NCBI GenBank assembly: GCA_964430695.1
Contig: CAYSFO010000001.1
Span: 5,614 to 69,613 of the forward strand
Length of the DNA: 64,000 bases
Direction of reading: 5' to 3'
From: MGBC108787 sp964430695
Lineage (GTDB): Bacteria > Bacillota_I > Bacilli_A > RF39 > UBA660
Shown here: in pieces, positions 23,340-32,389 of the stretch
How positions within the stretch are numbered: position 1 is the first letter of the stretch
Layout of the letters: each line of letters opens with the position of its first letter
Program-made: the position numbers and the translations under genes
The notes under the pieces: generated by a model
Seen by the model: only the letters and a program-made list of their open reading frames with translations
The model's database searches: none
Told to the model about the DNA's origin: nothing

Positions 23340-24008
23340 CTATTCATAATAATTCCCGTAATAACTACTATGTGCATCTGGAGCACGATTTACAATGACA
23401 CCAGCAACATCTGCCCCTACACTTGACAAACTTTTTTTTGTAAACTCAAGTTCATTCATTTTAGTATGATTAACAGAGGCTACCACGACTGTTTTATCCA
23501 CATATTTTGTTAAAATTAAGGAATCTGTAAGACCATTTACTGGTGTACCATCTAAAATAATATAATCAAACTTTTCTGATAAAACACGAAGCAAAATTCT
23601 AGTTTTAGGTGAGTTTAATAATTCACTTGGATTTGGAGGTACAACTCCTTTTGGTAAAAGATATAAATTGTTAATATAAGTTTTTTGAATATAAACATTA
23701 AAATTCACTTCGACATCATCAAGTAAAAGGTTAGATAAACCTCTTTCATTTGTTATATTAAAAATCTTATGTAAACGTCCTTTACGCATATCACAATCCA
23801 TCAAAAGAACTTTACTTCCATTTTGAGCAAAAGCAGTTGCTAAATTTGTACTAATAAAACTTTTTCCTTCGGCTGGAACAGAAGATGTAACTAAAATCGT
23901 ATTTACTTGTTTGTCTACACTAGAAAACTCTAAATTGGTCCTGATAATACGAATGGCTTCAGCTACACTAGACTTTGGATTTTTATCTACAATAATTTCA
24001 TTGTTCAT
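23340..24008 (-). CDS. cpsD: Bacterial tyrosine kinase (CpsD/YwqD type)
   Basis: 222 residues. Walker A (SVPAEGKSFISTN), Walker A' (VLLMDCDMRKG) and Walker B-like (YIILDGTP) motifs of BY-kinases are present. A C-terminal tyrosine cluster (HSSYYGNYYE) serves for autophosphorylation. As in other Gram-positives the membrane activator is a separate protein, encoded 6 bp upstream. It acts at the membrane, with the CpsC-like partner, on polysaccharide polymerisation or export. Length is usual for the family. Confidence 0.93.
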   Translation of the reverse strand: MNNEIIVDKNPKSSVAEAIRIIRTNLEFSSVDKQVNTILVTSSVPAEGKSFISTNLATAFAQNGSKVLLMDCDMRKGRLHKIFNITNERGLSNLLLDDVEVNFNVYIQKTYINNLYLLPKGVVPPNPSELLNSPKTRILLRVLSEKFDYIILDGTPVNGLTDSLILTKYVDKTVVVASVNHTKMNELEFTKKSLSSVGADVAGVIVNRAPDAHSSYYGNYYE

Positions 24009-24014
24009 TTCTCG

Positions 24015-24704
24015 CTATTTCCTTTCTTTTTTCTTATTATAATCAGGAACAGAACCTAAAATTGGCATATCAAATTTTCTTTCCACATCTTGAATACTTT
24101 TAATCGTTGTATCAAAGTAATAAAATAAGAATAAAATGACAAATGCAAATAGCATTCCACCCATTAGGAATATTATCATTTGTTTGATTACATTAATATT
24201 AGAAGGAATTGCTTCAATTTCTGCAGAATCTAAAATAGAAACATTGGATAGATTATACAAATCTTTAACTTCTTTACTAAATACTTCGGCAACAGCATTC
24301 GCCACTAAATAAGCTTCGCTTGCATCACCATTTGTCACAGAAATTTCAATAATTTCTGTATCCTTTACCGCACCGACACTAATCATTTTTGCTAGTGATT
24401 TCGTACTATAATCTAAAGTCAATTTTTCAATTACTTGATTTAATACGCGACGACTTTTTACAATTTCCTGATAAGTACTTACTAATTTTGAATTCACAGT
24501 CAAATCTGATTGCGTAATTGTTGAGGAATCATTAGATCCACTAAATCCAGTCAAAATAACACTTGTTTTAGATGTATACATAGGTTTTTGCACAAAAATC
24601 ATATACATGCAACCTAAGACAACAACTAAAGCTACAATAACTAGAAAATACGCAATCCTAGATGCAAAATATGATAATAAATCTCTTATATCAAGTTCTT
24701 CCAT
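24015..24704 (-). CDS. cpsC: Wzz-domain polysaccharide co-polymerase/kinase activator (CpsC/YwqC type)
   Basis: 229 residues from ATG 24704, which follows GGAAGAGG; the longer frame upstream lies in the promoter region. Two membrane helices (about 18-38 and 174-195) bracket an extracytoplasmic Wzz-like domain, with the family's PMYTSKTSVIL strand near the first helix. The short cytosolic C-terminus (PILGSVPDYNKK) is the kinase-docking tail. The protein activates the BY-kinase encoded next and controls chain length of a surface polysaccharide. Confidence 0.9.
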   Translation of the reverse strand: MEELDIRDLLSYFASRIAYFLVIVALVVVLGCMYMIFVQKPMYTSKTSVILTGFSGSNDSSTITQSDLTVNSKLVSTYQEIVKSRRVLNQVIEKLTLDYSTKSLAKMISVGAVKDTEIIEISVTNGDASEAYLVANAVAEVFSKEVKDLYNLSNVSILDSAEIEAIPSNINVIKQMIIFLMGGMLFAFVILFLFYYFDTTIKSIQDVERKFDMPILGSVPDYNKKKERK

Positions 24705-24828
24705 TATACCTCTTCCTATTCTACTAACAATTATAACATTAAAATTTATTTTTGCATAGAAAAAAATTAGTGCAATTATTTTAAAATTTATTGTGAGCAA
24801 AGTACTAATAGAATCATTAAATTTACAC

Positions 24829-24864
24829 TAAAAAAGCAGCCCCTCCGATTAACGGTGGGACCAC
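24829..24864 (-). terminator. Intrinsic terminator after ftsI
   Basis: A GC-rich minus-strand stem (GTCCCACCG / CGGAGGGGC, one mismatch) with a TTAAT loop is followed by TGCTTTTTT. It cuts the division cluster off from the capsule-type trio. Confidence 0.8.
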
Positions 24865-24907
24865 TTTCATTACCTATAATATAAGTTATTTTATTAAATA
24901 TGTCAAT

Positions 24908-27019
24908 TTAGTGCAAATTTTCTAAATTAATTTCTAAAGTGATAGATAAATCCATTTTTTCATTGGTTGGAACGTTTGTCGAAACAACATTTCCATATCC
25001 ATTTAAATGATAATTTAAACCCAGTAGATTACACATTGTCACAATTTCGTTGGTGCTCCAACCTAATACATTGGGCATTTTATAGGTAGAAGCATTACTT
25101 ACAAGAAATACTTTTGAACCATGTAAAACATTCTCTTTTTTTAAGGGATATTGGTTTGTAACGTATTTTCCATCTCCTAGAACTATAGGGATTACACCTT
25201 TGTTTTTTAATTCTTCTTCTGTTGTTGTAATTTGATTAGAAATATAACTACTTAATGAAATAATTTTACTTTCATCCACATCATTTACATTTTCTACAAT
25301 ATTTAAAGATTTGGCTACTTCTTCTACTACACTACTTACCACATTTGCTACATCACTCGTTCCGCCAATTAATTGTTTAATTGAAATATAAATAATATAC
25401 TGTGGATCTTCATAAGGAAATAGACCAGCAAAACTTTTTATATAATCATAATCTCCTTTTAAATATCCCCCTGTTCTGCTTGCAATTTGGGCAGTTCCCG
25501 TTTTTCCAATAATGGTTACATTGGAAGGAGCAAAGGCTTTACTAGAAGAAAGACCATCATAAACCACTTTGTACATTAAATCTTTTATTTTATCTATTGT
25601 TTCTTTACATACAACAGTTGCTACTTCTTCCCTGCCAAACTGTTCAATAACTTCGCCTTTTTCGTTCACGATTTTATCAACAATATAGGGTTTAATCATT
25701 ACACCATCATTGGCAATCGTTGTTAAAGCTTGTAACATTTGAATGGGTGTTACTGTTATTCTTCCTTGTCCAAAAGAAGCAGTAGCAAGTTCACTTTCAT
25801 ACACAAAGTTATTTGTACCTTCTAACTCTCCTGGTAGTTCAATTCCAGTTTTTTTTCCAAATCCCAATGTTTCATAAAAAGATCTTAATTTTGGAGCCCC
25901 CAATTGTAATCCTAATTTAGTCGCTGCTACATTACTTGAGTAAGCAAAACCGGTATCAAAATCTATGGTTCCCCAACCTGTATTGTTAAAGTCTTTAATC
26001 TTTGTTCCATCGGTTAAAGTAATAGAACCGGATTGATACGTTTTCGTTCCATCATAGATTCCTTCTTCAATCGCTTTCATAAAGGAAAAAATTTTCATAA
26101 CCGAACCTGGTTCATAAGTATAAGAAACTAAAGGATTTAAATAACTCTCTAAATCAATTCGGGTATTTATATCAAAACTTGGATTATTTGCTTGCCCTAA
26201 AATGGCTCCTGTTTTCGCATCCATAATCGTTAAAGTCGCCCATGAAAAGTTATAATTATTTTCTAAATTATTAATAGCGTTTTCTGCTACTAATTGGACA
26301 TCTTGATCAAGGGTTAAATGTAGACTTGAGCCACTCACACTCTCTTCTCCATAAACAGGTGTATTGGGGATTTGATATCCCTTGGCATCTGTTTGTTTTT
26401 TCTCCCAACCATTTGTTCCTTTTAACGTATCATTGAAATAAGATTCTAAACCCATTTCTCCATTAATTTCCCCATTTTCATCCGCAACGGCATAGCCTAA
26501 AATGTAAGAAGCATAATTGCCATAAGGGTAATATCTTTTCGTACTTTGGACAAAGTCTAATCCTGGTAAATCTAAGGCTAAAATTTCATTTTTTTTATTT
26601 TCTGAAATTCCTCTTTTTAATTCAATTTGATATAAATTTTCTCGATTTAACAGAGAAAGTAAAACTTCTTCCTCTCTTTCTAACACAGGGGCTAAAACTC
26701 TGGCTGTTGTTTCTTTATCTATTACATGTTGTGGGTCATCTTCATTCGTCGTTCTGCTACTGGATAAATAAGCAATTACCGTATAAGAATTTGTATCAAT
26801 TGCTAAAATATTTCCTTTTCGATCATAAATGGTTCCACGACTTGCATAAAGAGTTTTACTCTCTGTATTTCGGTTATCGGCAAATGCGCGTAAATCGATA
26901 CCATCTACATCACTTGCTACAGCAACAAATACAAGTTTTGCAGAAATTAATACAAACAAAAAAGAGACAGCTAACAAAGTTAATTTTAAATTATAATGTA
27001 CGCTTTTTTGTCTCTTCAT
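24908..27019 (-). CDS. ftsI: Division penicillin-binding protein FtsI/PBP2X type with two PASTA domains
   Basis: 703 residues. An N-terminal membrane helix (about 12-32) is followed by the dimerisation domain (SRGTIYDRKGNILA) and the transpeptidase domain. Active-site motifs are complete: SVMK in YEPGSVMKIF, SSN in FAYSSNVAATKLG, KTG in IGKTGTAQI. Two PASTA domains close the protein (about 570-703). It cross-links septal peptidoglycan with FtsW. It follows ftsL by 14 bp in the conserved mraZ-rsmH-ftsL-ftsI order. The usual next gene, mraY, is replaced by a terminator. Confidence 0.95.
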   Translation of the reverse strand: MKRQKSVHYNLKLTLLAVSFLFVLISAKLVFVAVASDVDGIDLRAFADNRNTESKTLYASRGTIYDRKGNILAIDTNSYTVIAYLSSSRTTNEDDPQHVIDKETTARVLAPVLEREEEVLLSLLNRENLYQIELKRGISENKKNEILALDLPGLDFVQSTKRYYPYGNYASYILGYAVADENGEINGEMGLESYFNDTLKGTNGWEKKQTDAKGYQIPNTPVYGEESVSGSSLHLTLDQDVQLVAENAINNLENNYNFSWATLTIMDAKTGAILGQANNPSFDINTRIDLESYLNPLVSYTYEPGSVMKIFSFMKAIEEGIYDGTKTYQSGSITLTDGTKIKDFNNTGWGTIDFDTGFAYSSNVAATKLGLQLGAPKLRSFYETLGFGKKTGIELPGELEGTNNFVYESELATASFGQGRITVTPIQMLQALTTIANDGVMIKPYIVDKIVNEKGEVIEQFGREEVATVVCKETIDKIKDLMYKVVYDGLSSSKAFAPSNVTIIGKTGTAQIASRTGGYLKGDYDYIKSFAGLFPYEDPQYIIYISIKQLIGGTSDVANVVSSVVEEVAKSLNIVENVNDVDESKIISLSSYISNQITTTEEELKNKGVIPIVLGDGKYVTNQYPLKKENVLHGSKVFLVSNASTYKMPNVLGWSTNEIVTMCNLLGLNYHLNGYGNVVSTNVPTNEKMDLSITLEINLENLH

Positions 27020-27033
27020 GATTCTAACTCCTT

Positions 27034-27339
27034 TTAACGACTCCCATTTATGATTTTAACGTTATCATTATTATAAGATAAACCTATTGTTTTTGCAACT
27101 TCCTGAATTTTATCAAGTGATGCTAGTTCATTCACTTGCATACTTAATCCCTCATTCAAATTTGATTGTTTCGTAATTTTATTTTTCAATTGTTCTACCT
27201 CTATATTTGATTCTGACAATAAGGCTTTCGTAAATACATTAGAAACTGGTACAGCAATTACCAGCAAGAACAATAAAAAATACAATATCTTTTCTCCTCT
27301 TACTATTTTAATTTTTCTTCCTTTATTATTTTTTTTCAT
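27034..27339 (-). CDS. ftsL: Cell division protein FtsL
   Basis: 101 residues: basic cytosolic start (KKNNKGRKIKIVRGE), one membrane helix (about 18-38) and a leucine-zipper-like coiled coil (about 45-85). These are the hallmarks of FtsL, which joins DivIC/FtsB to recruit and activate FtsW-FtsI. Primary sequence conservation in FtsL is weak. The call rests on topology and on its position between rsmH and ftsI. Confidence 0.85.
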   Translation of the reverse strand: MKKNNKGRKIKIVRGEKILYFLLFLLVIAVPVSNVFTKALLSESNIEVEQLKNKITKQSNLNEGLSMQVNELASLDKIQEVAKTIGLSYNNDNVKIINGSR

Positions 27340-27340
27340 T

Positions 27341-28264
27341 TTATACCCTTTCTATTATTCGTAATTTTGCACTTTTACTACGACTATTTTCTTCTAATTC
27401 TTTCTTGCTAGCTACAATTGGCTTTTTATTTATTATCTTAATTAAAGGTTTATAGGCCTCTGGTATTTCCGGTAAACCTTTAACAAGTTCATTCACTTCA
27501 CTATACTTTTTAAAAATTCGTTTCACAATTCGATCTTCTAACGAATGAAATGTAATTACACAAATTCTTCCACCTTTTTTTAGCAAATGAATGGCATCGG
27601 GTAAAACACTTTCTAAAACATTTAATTCATTATTTACTTCAATTCGAATGGCTTGAAAAATTTGTCTTTCGGGATGTTTGTCATAAAAATATTTGGCTCC
27701 CACAGCAGATTCAATAATGGATACTAATTCCATGGTTGTTTCTATCATTTTCTTCTTTCGATACTTTACTATGGCTTCCACAATGCATTTACTCATTTTC
27801 TCTTCCCCATAAGAGTAAAACATTTCTAGTAAATCTTCTTTTTTATATTCGTTTACAACTTGCCATGCACTAAACGCTTGTCTCGTATCCATACGCATAT
27901 CTAACTTTGCATCATGCATATAAGAAAATCCTCGTCTATCTTCATCTATTTGTGGGCTAGAGACACCAAGATCAAACAAGATTCCATCCACTTCATGGAT
28001 ATTTTCTTCTTCCATATACTTTTTCATATGGACAAAATCACTATGAAAGATTTTAAAGTTTTCTCCTACTTTTTTTAATTCTTGAGAAGAATACTCTATC
28101 GCTTCTTCATCACGATCGAAGGCAAATAAATATCCCTTTTTTATTTTTTCTAAAATACATTTACTATGACCAGCAAATCCTAAGGTTGCATCAATATAGA
28201 TTCCGTTTTCTTTTATCTCTAAACAATCTATAGCTTCTTTTCGTAAAACACTATAATGCTTCAT
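27341..28264 (-). CDS. rsmH: 16S rRNA (cytosine1402-N4)-methyltransferase RsmH
   Basis: 307 residues, full length for MraW/RsmH. The SAM-binding start (YIDATLGFAGHSKCIL), FDRDEEAI, the IlFDLGVSSPQ motif (GILFDLGVSSPQID) and RICVITFHSLEDRIVK are present. It methylates C1402 of 16S rRNA at the P site. The start codon overlaps the mraZ stop by one base, as in most dcw clusters. Confidence 0.96.
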   Translation of the reverse strand: MKHYSVLRKEAIDCLEIKENGIYIDATLGFAGHSKCILEKIKKGYLFAFDRDEEAIEYSSQELKKVGENFKIFHSDFVHMKKYMEEENIHEVDGILFDLGVSSPQIDEDRRGFSYMHDAKLDMRMDTRQAFSAWQVVNEYKKEDLLEMFYSYGEEKMSKCIVEAIVKYRKKKMIETTMELVSIIESAVGAKYFYDKHPERQIFQAIRIEVNNELNVLESVLPDAIHLLKKGGRICVITFHSLEDRIVKRIFKKYSEVNELVKGLPEIPEAYKPLIKIINKKPIVASKKELEENSRSKSAKLRIIERV

Positions 28265-28692
28265 TAGAAATTCACATCCATAAATAAATTTTCGGCAATA
28301 TCGGATAATTTATCCTTGTTATCAGTCATAAATTCATCCCATGCACCTAAGTCCCATATTTCAATACGATCGTTAGCGCCGATTATTACACATTCACGTG
28401 TTAAACCGGCGTAACTAACGAGTGGGGAGGTAAGGCAAGTTCTTCCTTGTCGATCGAACTCGCATTCAGTAGCACCAGAAAAGAAGGATCTAATAAATGT
28501 ACGGGCATCTTTTTTTGTAAAAGGTAGAGTTTTTAGTTGGTTTTCTAGTTTTTCCCATTCCGCAAGAGAATAAACATATAAACACTTTTCTAGACCACGT
28601 GCTACGATAAACTTTTCTCCAAGTGCACTTCTGAACTTAGAAGGTAACACAAGTCTTGATTTATCATCAATGTTATGATGATATTCACCCAT
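28264..28692 (-). CDS. mraZ: Transcriptional regulator MraZ
   Basis: 142 residues from ATG 28692. Two AbrB-like SpoVT/MraZ repeats are visible (MGEYHHNIDDKSRLVLPSKF and the CEFDRQGRTCL region). MraZ represses its own division operon by binding short direct repeats. Four GTGG repeats with exact 10-bp spacing lie right upstream. The longer frame from 28722 is rejected because it would start within this operator. Confidence 0.93.
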   Translation of the reverse strand: MGEYHHNIDDKSRLVLPSKFRSALGEKFIVARGLEKCLYVYSLAEWEKLENQLKTLPFTKKDARTFIRSFFSGATECEFDRQGRTCLTSPLVSYAGLTRECVIIGANDRIEIWDLGAWDEFMTDNKDKLSDIAENLFMDVNF

Positions 28693-28705
28693 GAACAATT
28701 TAAAT

Positions 28706-28772
28706 CCCCCACTTTCTACCACAATGTACCACTGTCTACCACTATATTACACGATTGAATGAAAAAAGTAAA
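28706..28772 (-). promoter_or_regulatory. mraZ promoter with four 10-bp-spaced MraZ boxes
   Basis: TTTACT (28767-28772), 17-bp spacer and TAATAT (28744-28749) form the promoter. Just downstream, GTGG cores occur at 28739-28742, 28729-28732, 28719-28722 and 28709-28712 on the minus strand, one per helical turn. This is the known form of a MraZ operator and implies autoregulation. Confidence 0.85.
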
Positions 28773-28810
28773 TAGTTTTAGCAAAAAAATTAAAAAAACT
28801 TTACAAAAAA

Positions 28811-28832
28811 AAATAGCAAAATGCTATTTTAA
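28811..28832 (-). terminator. Intrinsic terminator of the phosphoesterase gene
   Basis: AATAGCA/TGCTATT stem followed by nine T on the minus strand; it begins at the stop codon. Confidence 0.75.
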
Positions 28833-29767
28833 AATTTCTTTCCTACATATACTCTCTTTCGAGTAGCTTCTGGTAAGGTAAGTTCTTCATCTCCAGTAAA
28901 GGCGACAACATCCATATGTTGATAACAAAGATAGTTTAATGGTTGCAATATTCTAGGAGCGCAATGTTGTATCTTAATAATTCCTCCACTTATCAAAAGA
29001 TTCGTTCCTGTTGGCAATGTTAAAAGTCCTCTAGATACTTTGGGAAATATTTCTCTTGTGGGAGAAATGATACCTCGATTTCCTAAAACAACGTCATCAA
29101 GTATAGCTGGCATACAGCCTTCATGATAATGCCCACTCATAATTAAATCATACTCTTGAAACATAGAAACAATCCGTTCATCTTTATAAAACTCTGGGGA
29201 ATGCATTAAAGCAATTTTTAGACGATTCTTGGGCAAATCCATATATAACCTTTTTAAATTTGTTAAATCCTGATGAAGATTTTCTAAATTTTCTCTATCT
29301 TCATTTGAACGCCAATAGGCATACTTTTGAAAATGACCCATAAATAAAATGTCTTTCGCATAATATAGTTTATCATTTAATAGAAAAACATTATTCATAC
29401 GAGCAACCTCTTGCCAAAAATCATCATTATAGCAATCTTTATGTTCCCTGTTGTCAATAAAATCATGACTTCCTAAAACAATAAGCGTTGGGGCAATGCT
29501 TGTACATGCTTTAATAAAGTCAAGTAATCGCTTTGCTTGTATTTCATCTTCTAAATCTTCGGGAGAATCAAATAAATCCCCCAATAAACAAATATGATCT
29601 GGTTGTTGTGCATCCAATTGATGCTTTAAATGTTCTGGCACTTTTTCTGGTACAGTGCGACTTATATGTAAATCTCCCAAAGCGGAAATTTTAATATCCT
29701 CTTTTACATTTTTGTTATAAAATGTAGTATTCGTAATTTTTAAATAATTACTTGGCACAATTCGCAT
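28829..29767 (-). CDS. Calcineurin-like metallophosphoesterase
   Basis: 312 residues. The five-motif metal site is visible in order: GDLHIS, GDLFDS, GSHD (usually GNHD), LMHSPE and GHYHEG. The enzyme is a cytosolic dinuclear-metal phosphodiesterase or phosphatase; the substrate is unknown. The Asn-to-Ser change in the third motif affects a metal ligand position and may alter metal preference. It is a single-gene transcript with a consensus promoter and its own terminator. Confidence 0.85.
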   Translation of the reverse strand: MRIVPSNYLKITNTTFYNKNVKEDIKISALGDLHISRTVPEKVPEHLKHQLDAQQPDHICLLGDLFDSPEDLEDEIQAKRLLDFIKACTSIAPTLIVLGSHDFIDNREHKDCYNDDFWQEVARMNNVFLLNDKLYYAKDILFMGHFQKYAYWRSNEDRENLENLHQDLTNLKRLYMDLPKNRLKIALMHSPEFYKDERIVSMFQEYDLIMSGHYHEGCMPAILDDVVLGNRGIISPTREIFPKVSRGLLTLPTGTNLLISGGIIKIQHCAPRILQPLNYLCYQHMDVVAFTGDEELTLPEATRKRVYVGKKF

Positions 29768-29800
29768 ATGTTGTCCCCCTTACATAATCACTGCTATGCT

Positions 29801-29829
29801 ATTATAGCATTATTCATCGCTTTTAACAA
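29801..29829 (-). promoter_or_regulatory. Promoter of the metallophosphoesterase gene
   Basis: TTGTTA (29824-29829), 17-bp spacer and TATAAT (29801-29806) on the minus strand, followed by a GGGGG ribosome site before the ATG. Confidence 0.7.
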
Positions 29830-29841
29830 CAAAGCCTTATC

Positions 29842-31503
29842 TCATTTCTTTCTTAACTCTCCTTTTTCAATCAAGAAAGTTGAATCTACAATGTCTTTAC
29901 AATTATCATTAGCAGAAAAAATTAAAATTGTTTTTTTCCCTTTAAACTCTTTTAATACCTTTTTAACCGCTTCTTCATCTTTATTAGTCAAATAACTAGG
30001 AAATTCATATAATACTAAAATTTCGCTATTCATAAGTAAAAGTCTTGCTAAGGATAACAAATACAATTCTTTTTGAGATAAATCTTTGACATTTGTTTTT
30101 AAACCTAAAGGATGACTCATAATTAAATCATAAACGGAAGCTAGTTTACAAACTTCTATAATTCTTTCTTTATTGTTACATACTAATTTTAAATTACTAA
30201 GAACCGTTCCTTCATAAAAATAAGGTTTTGTTGTTAAGTAATTAATATTCGTTTTATACACTTTCTTTGTAAAATCTTTAATATTAATCTTATCAATATA
30301 TACTTCTCCTCTATCTGGCATAATGATGCGGCGCAGTAAATAAAATATAGTTCGTTTTCCACTACTTCTTGTTCCTTGAAACAAAACAATTTGGTTGGAT
30401 GGAATATTAAAGGAAATATTTTTTAATTCTGTAAGTCCTGTATCATCTGCTTTTGGAACATAATTTACTTTTACAAAATCTATTTCTCCATTGATATCGT
30501 CTTTATTTAAACTACCAAATTTAAATTGTTCTTTTTCATCAAAATTTAAAATAATATTCACACGGTTTGTAGCTACATATGTATTTTTTAAATCCGTCAA
30601 AATATTTAAAAAATCTTTACTATTCGTAACACTATCTGTTAAGTAAGATACAATCACTAAATAAACGGTTAAAGTAACTAAATCATGAGATAACATAAAC
30701 ACTAAAAATAAAGTTCCAATATAAATAACGGTTTTATAAAACATAAAAAAGTAATTGTCTAAATAAGAAGTTTTTACAGTATATTTATGTTTCGCTTTCA
30801 AAAATGCTTCATTACTCTTTTGATAATTTTCTTTAATCTTCTGTGTAATATTTAAATCATCTAACATATTTTTAGAATCAATAATTTCGGAAAACACACC
30901 AAATTCATCATCTACTGTTTCTTTTACAACTTTGTTGGCTTTACTAATTGTATTATTAATCTTATCCATAACAAAATAATTAACAATAACGACTCCTATC
31001 ACAATAAATCCAACCGAAATACTAATCCCAAAAACATAAACTACTGTTAAAATAATTTGAAATAAATACTTAAACTTGCTACAAATCGTATCAGAAAACT
31101 TAGCCACATCATAAACATCACTATGAAAAATATTAATTAATTTTTCTTTGGAATGATTTACAAAATTCTTTTCTTTTCCTGAAGCAATCTTATCAAATAT
31201 TTGGGATTGAATATTTTTATAAGTATATCCAACCAAATTAATTGTATTACGATAATTCAAATCGGAAGAAAAAGCACGAAGAAACATAAAAATTAGCACA
31301 AGGGATAAGCAAAGAATAGCAAAACCATAATTTTGCTCTGCTAAAGATGTTGTTACTTTTGCCGCATACATTGCTTCTGATAATAAACATAAACTTGGAA
31401 CCGCAACCGTTACAAATTGATAAATCCACATTCCTTTATGAGGCTTAGCAAGTTTATACCATTCTTTAAACATTTTTATGTTGTCTAACACTAGAACCAC
31501 CAC
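29842..31503 (-). CDS. ABC exporter-like half transporter with degenerate ATPase motifs
   Basis: 553 residues: six membrane helices in the first 310 residues (ABC exporter fold) and a nucleotide-binding domain from about 335. The key motifs have decayed. Walker A reads GTRSSGKRT instead of GxxGxGKS/T. The signature LSGGQ is LSQKE. Walker B reads ILVLYEFPS instead of ILILDEPTS, so the Mg-binding Asp is lost, and the switch His is replaced (IFSANDN). The frame is intact over full length, so it is probably maintained but may not hydrolyse ATP alone. No partner half transporter is adjacent. GTG 31503 or GTG 31491 may be the start; the latter has a better GGTGG spacing. Confidence 0.8.
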   Translation of the reverse strand: MVVLVLDNIKMFKEWYKLAKPHKGMWIYQFVTVAVPSLCLLSEAMYAAKVTTSLAEQNYGFAILCLSLVLIFMFLRAFSSDLNYRNTINLVGYTYKNIQSQIFDKIASGKEKNFVNHSKEKLINIFHSDVYDVAKFSDTICSKFKYLFQIILTVVYVFGISISVGFIVIGVVIVNYFVMDKINNTISKANKVVKETVDDEFGVFSEIIDSKNMLDDLNITQKIKENYQKSNEAFLKAKHKYTVKTSYLDNYFFMFYKTVIYIGTLFLVFMLSHDLVTLTVYLVIVSYLTDSVTNSKDFLNILTDLKNTYVATNRVNIILNFDEKEQFKFGSLNKDDINGEIDFVKVNYVPKADDTGLTELKNISFNIPSNQIVLFQGTRSSGKRTIFYLLRRIIMPDRGEVYIDKINIKDFTKKVYKTNINYLTTKPYFYEGTVLSNLKLVCNNKERIIEVCKLASVYDLIMSHPLGLKTNVKDLSQKELYLLSLARLLLMNSEILVLYEFPSYLTNKDEEAVKKVLKEFKGKKTILIFSANDNCKDIVDSTFLIEKGELRKK

Positions 31504-31563
31504 TCTACTATAATTAATATAAAAGATATTAAAAGAAATAGCAATCCCTAATTTATTCCAAAG

Positions 31564-31586
31564 AAAAAAGAGCTTTTACGCTCTAC
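31564..31586 (-). terminator. Intrinsic terminator of efp
   Basis: AGAGC/GCTCT stem containing the efp stop codon, followed by TTTTTT on the minus strand. Confidence 0.7.
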
Positions 31587-32136
31587 TTGAATATTTCCCA
31601 TCTTTTGTAGAAATAATAATCTTTTCTCCTGTTTCAATAAATAATGGAACTTTTACTGTATACCCAGTTTCTAAAGTCGCATCTTTCATTGCATTATTTG
31701 CTGTATTTCCTTTCACAGCTGGTTCTGTTTCTATAACTTCAAATTCGATTTTTTCAGGAAGAGTTATTCCAATAATTTCTCCTTCATAAAAATCAATCAT
31801 GATTTCTAAATTTTCGATTAAGTATTTCTTATCGTCGCCCAAAACACTTTCTGGAATTTCAATTTGTTCATATGTATTTGTATCCATAAATACATATGAA
31901 TCTCCACTCGCATATAAATATTGCATCGGGGATTTTGTCACATGTGCTCTATCAACTTTTGTTCCTGAATTAAAAGATACTTCTGTAATAGAACCTGTTT
32001 TCAAATTCTTAAGTTTCATTTTCACAAATGCTGCGCCTTTTCCAGGTTTCACATGAGAAAACTCTTGAACAACACAAGGAAATCCTTCCACCATGATTGT
32101 CATTCCATTTTTAATATCATTAACGCTTACGTTCAT
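31576..32136 (-). CDS. efp: Translation elongation factor P
   Basis: 186 residues, full length, with the three EF-P beta-barrel domains. The conserved loop reads VKPGKGAAF, with Lys at the position that is modified or contacts the peptidyl-tRNA. The C-terminal GEKIIISTKDGKYSSRA matches the family. EF-P relieves ribosome stalling at proline runs. No PoxA/EpmA-like modifier is nearby. Confidence 0.97.
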   Translation of the reverse strand: MNVSVNDIKNGMTIMVEGFPCVVQEFSHVKPGKGAAFVKMKLKNLKTGSITEVSFNSGTKVDRAHVTKSPMQYLYASGDSYVFMDTNTYEQIEIPESVLGDDKKYLIENLEIMIDFYEGEIIGITLPEKIEFEVIETEPAVKGNTANNAMKDATLETGYTVKVPLFIETGEKIIISTKDGKYSSRA

Positions 32137-32151
32137 TTCCTAACCTCCTAA

Positions 32152-32325
32152 TTATTTTCCTAATTTTGTTTCTTTAAATGTTGTTGTTTTTTTACATTTA
32201 GGACAATATTTTTGTAATTCTAATTTGTCAACAGTATTTTTCTTATTTTTTATACTTGGTCTTCTTTGATATCCACATTCTGTACATTTAAGACCAAAAA
32301 ATACTCGATTTAGATTTTTTGCCAT
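32152..32325 (-). CDS. rpmG: 50S ribosomal protein L33
   Basis: 57 residues, too short for most ORF filters. A zinc ribbon is complete (KCTECGYQ and KYCPKCKKTT), and the ending KETK matches L33. ATG at 32325 is 27 codons from the first CxxC region's end, and AGAGAGG lies upstream. It sits just upstream of efp in the same direction (15-bp gap). Confidence 0.93.
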   Translation of the reverse strand: MAKNLNRVFFGLKCTECGYQRRPSIKNKKNTVDKLELQKYCPKCKKTTTFKETKLGK

Positions 32326-32389
32326 GTAAGATACCTCTCTTTCTTATAAAACTATATGTATTATATAGTAAAATGTGTTTATTTGCAAA

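Noticed and set aside
24704..24800. Longer CpsC-like start at 24800
   Set aside because: The added residues come from the promoter region, and the ribosome site precedes ATG 24704.
28692..28722. Longer mraZ start at 28722
   Set aside because: It falls within the GTGG operator repeats; ATG 28692 gives the standard MGEYHH start.
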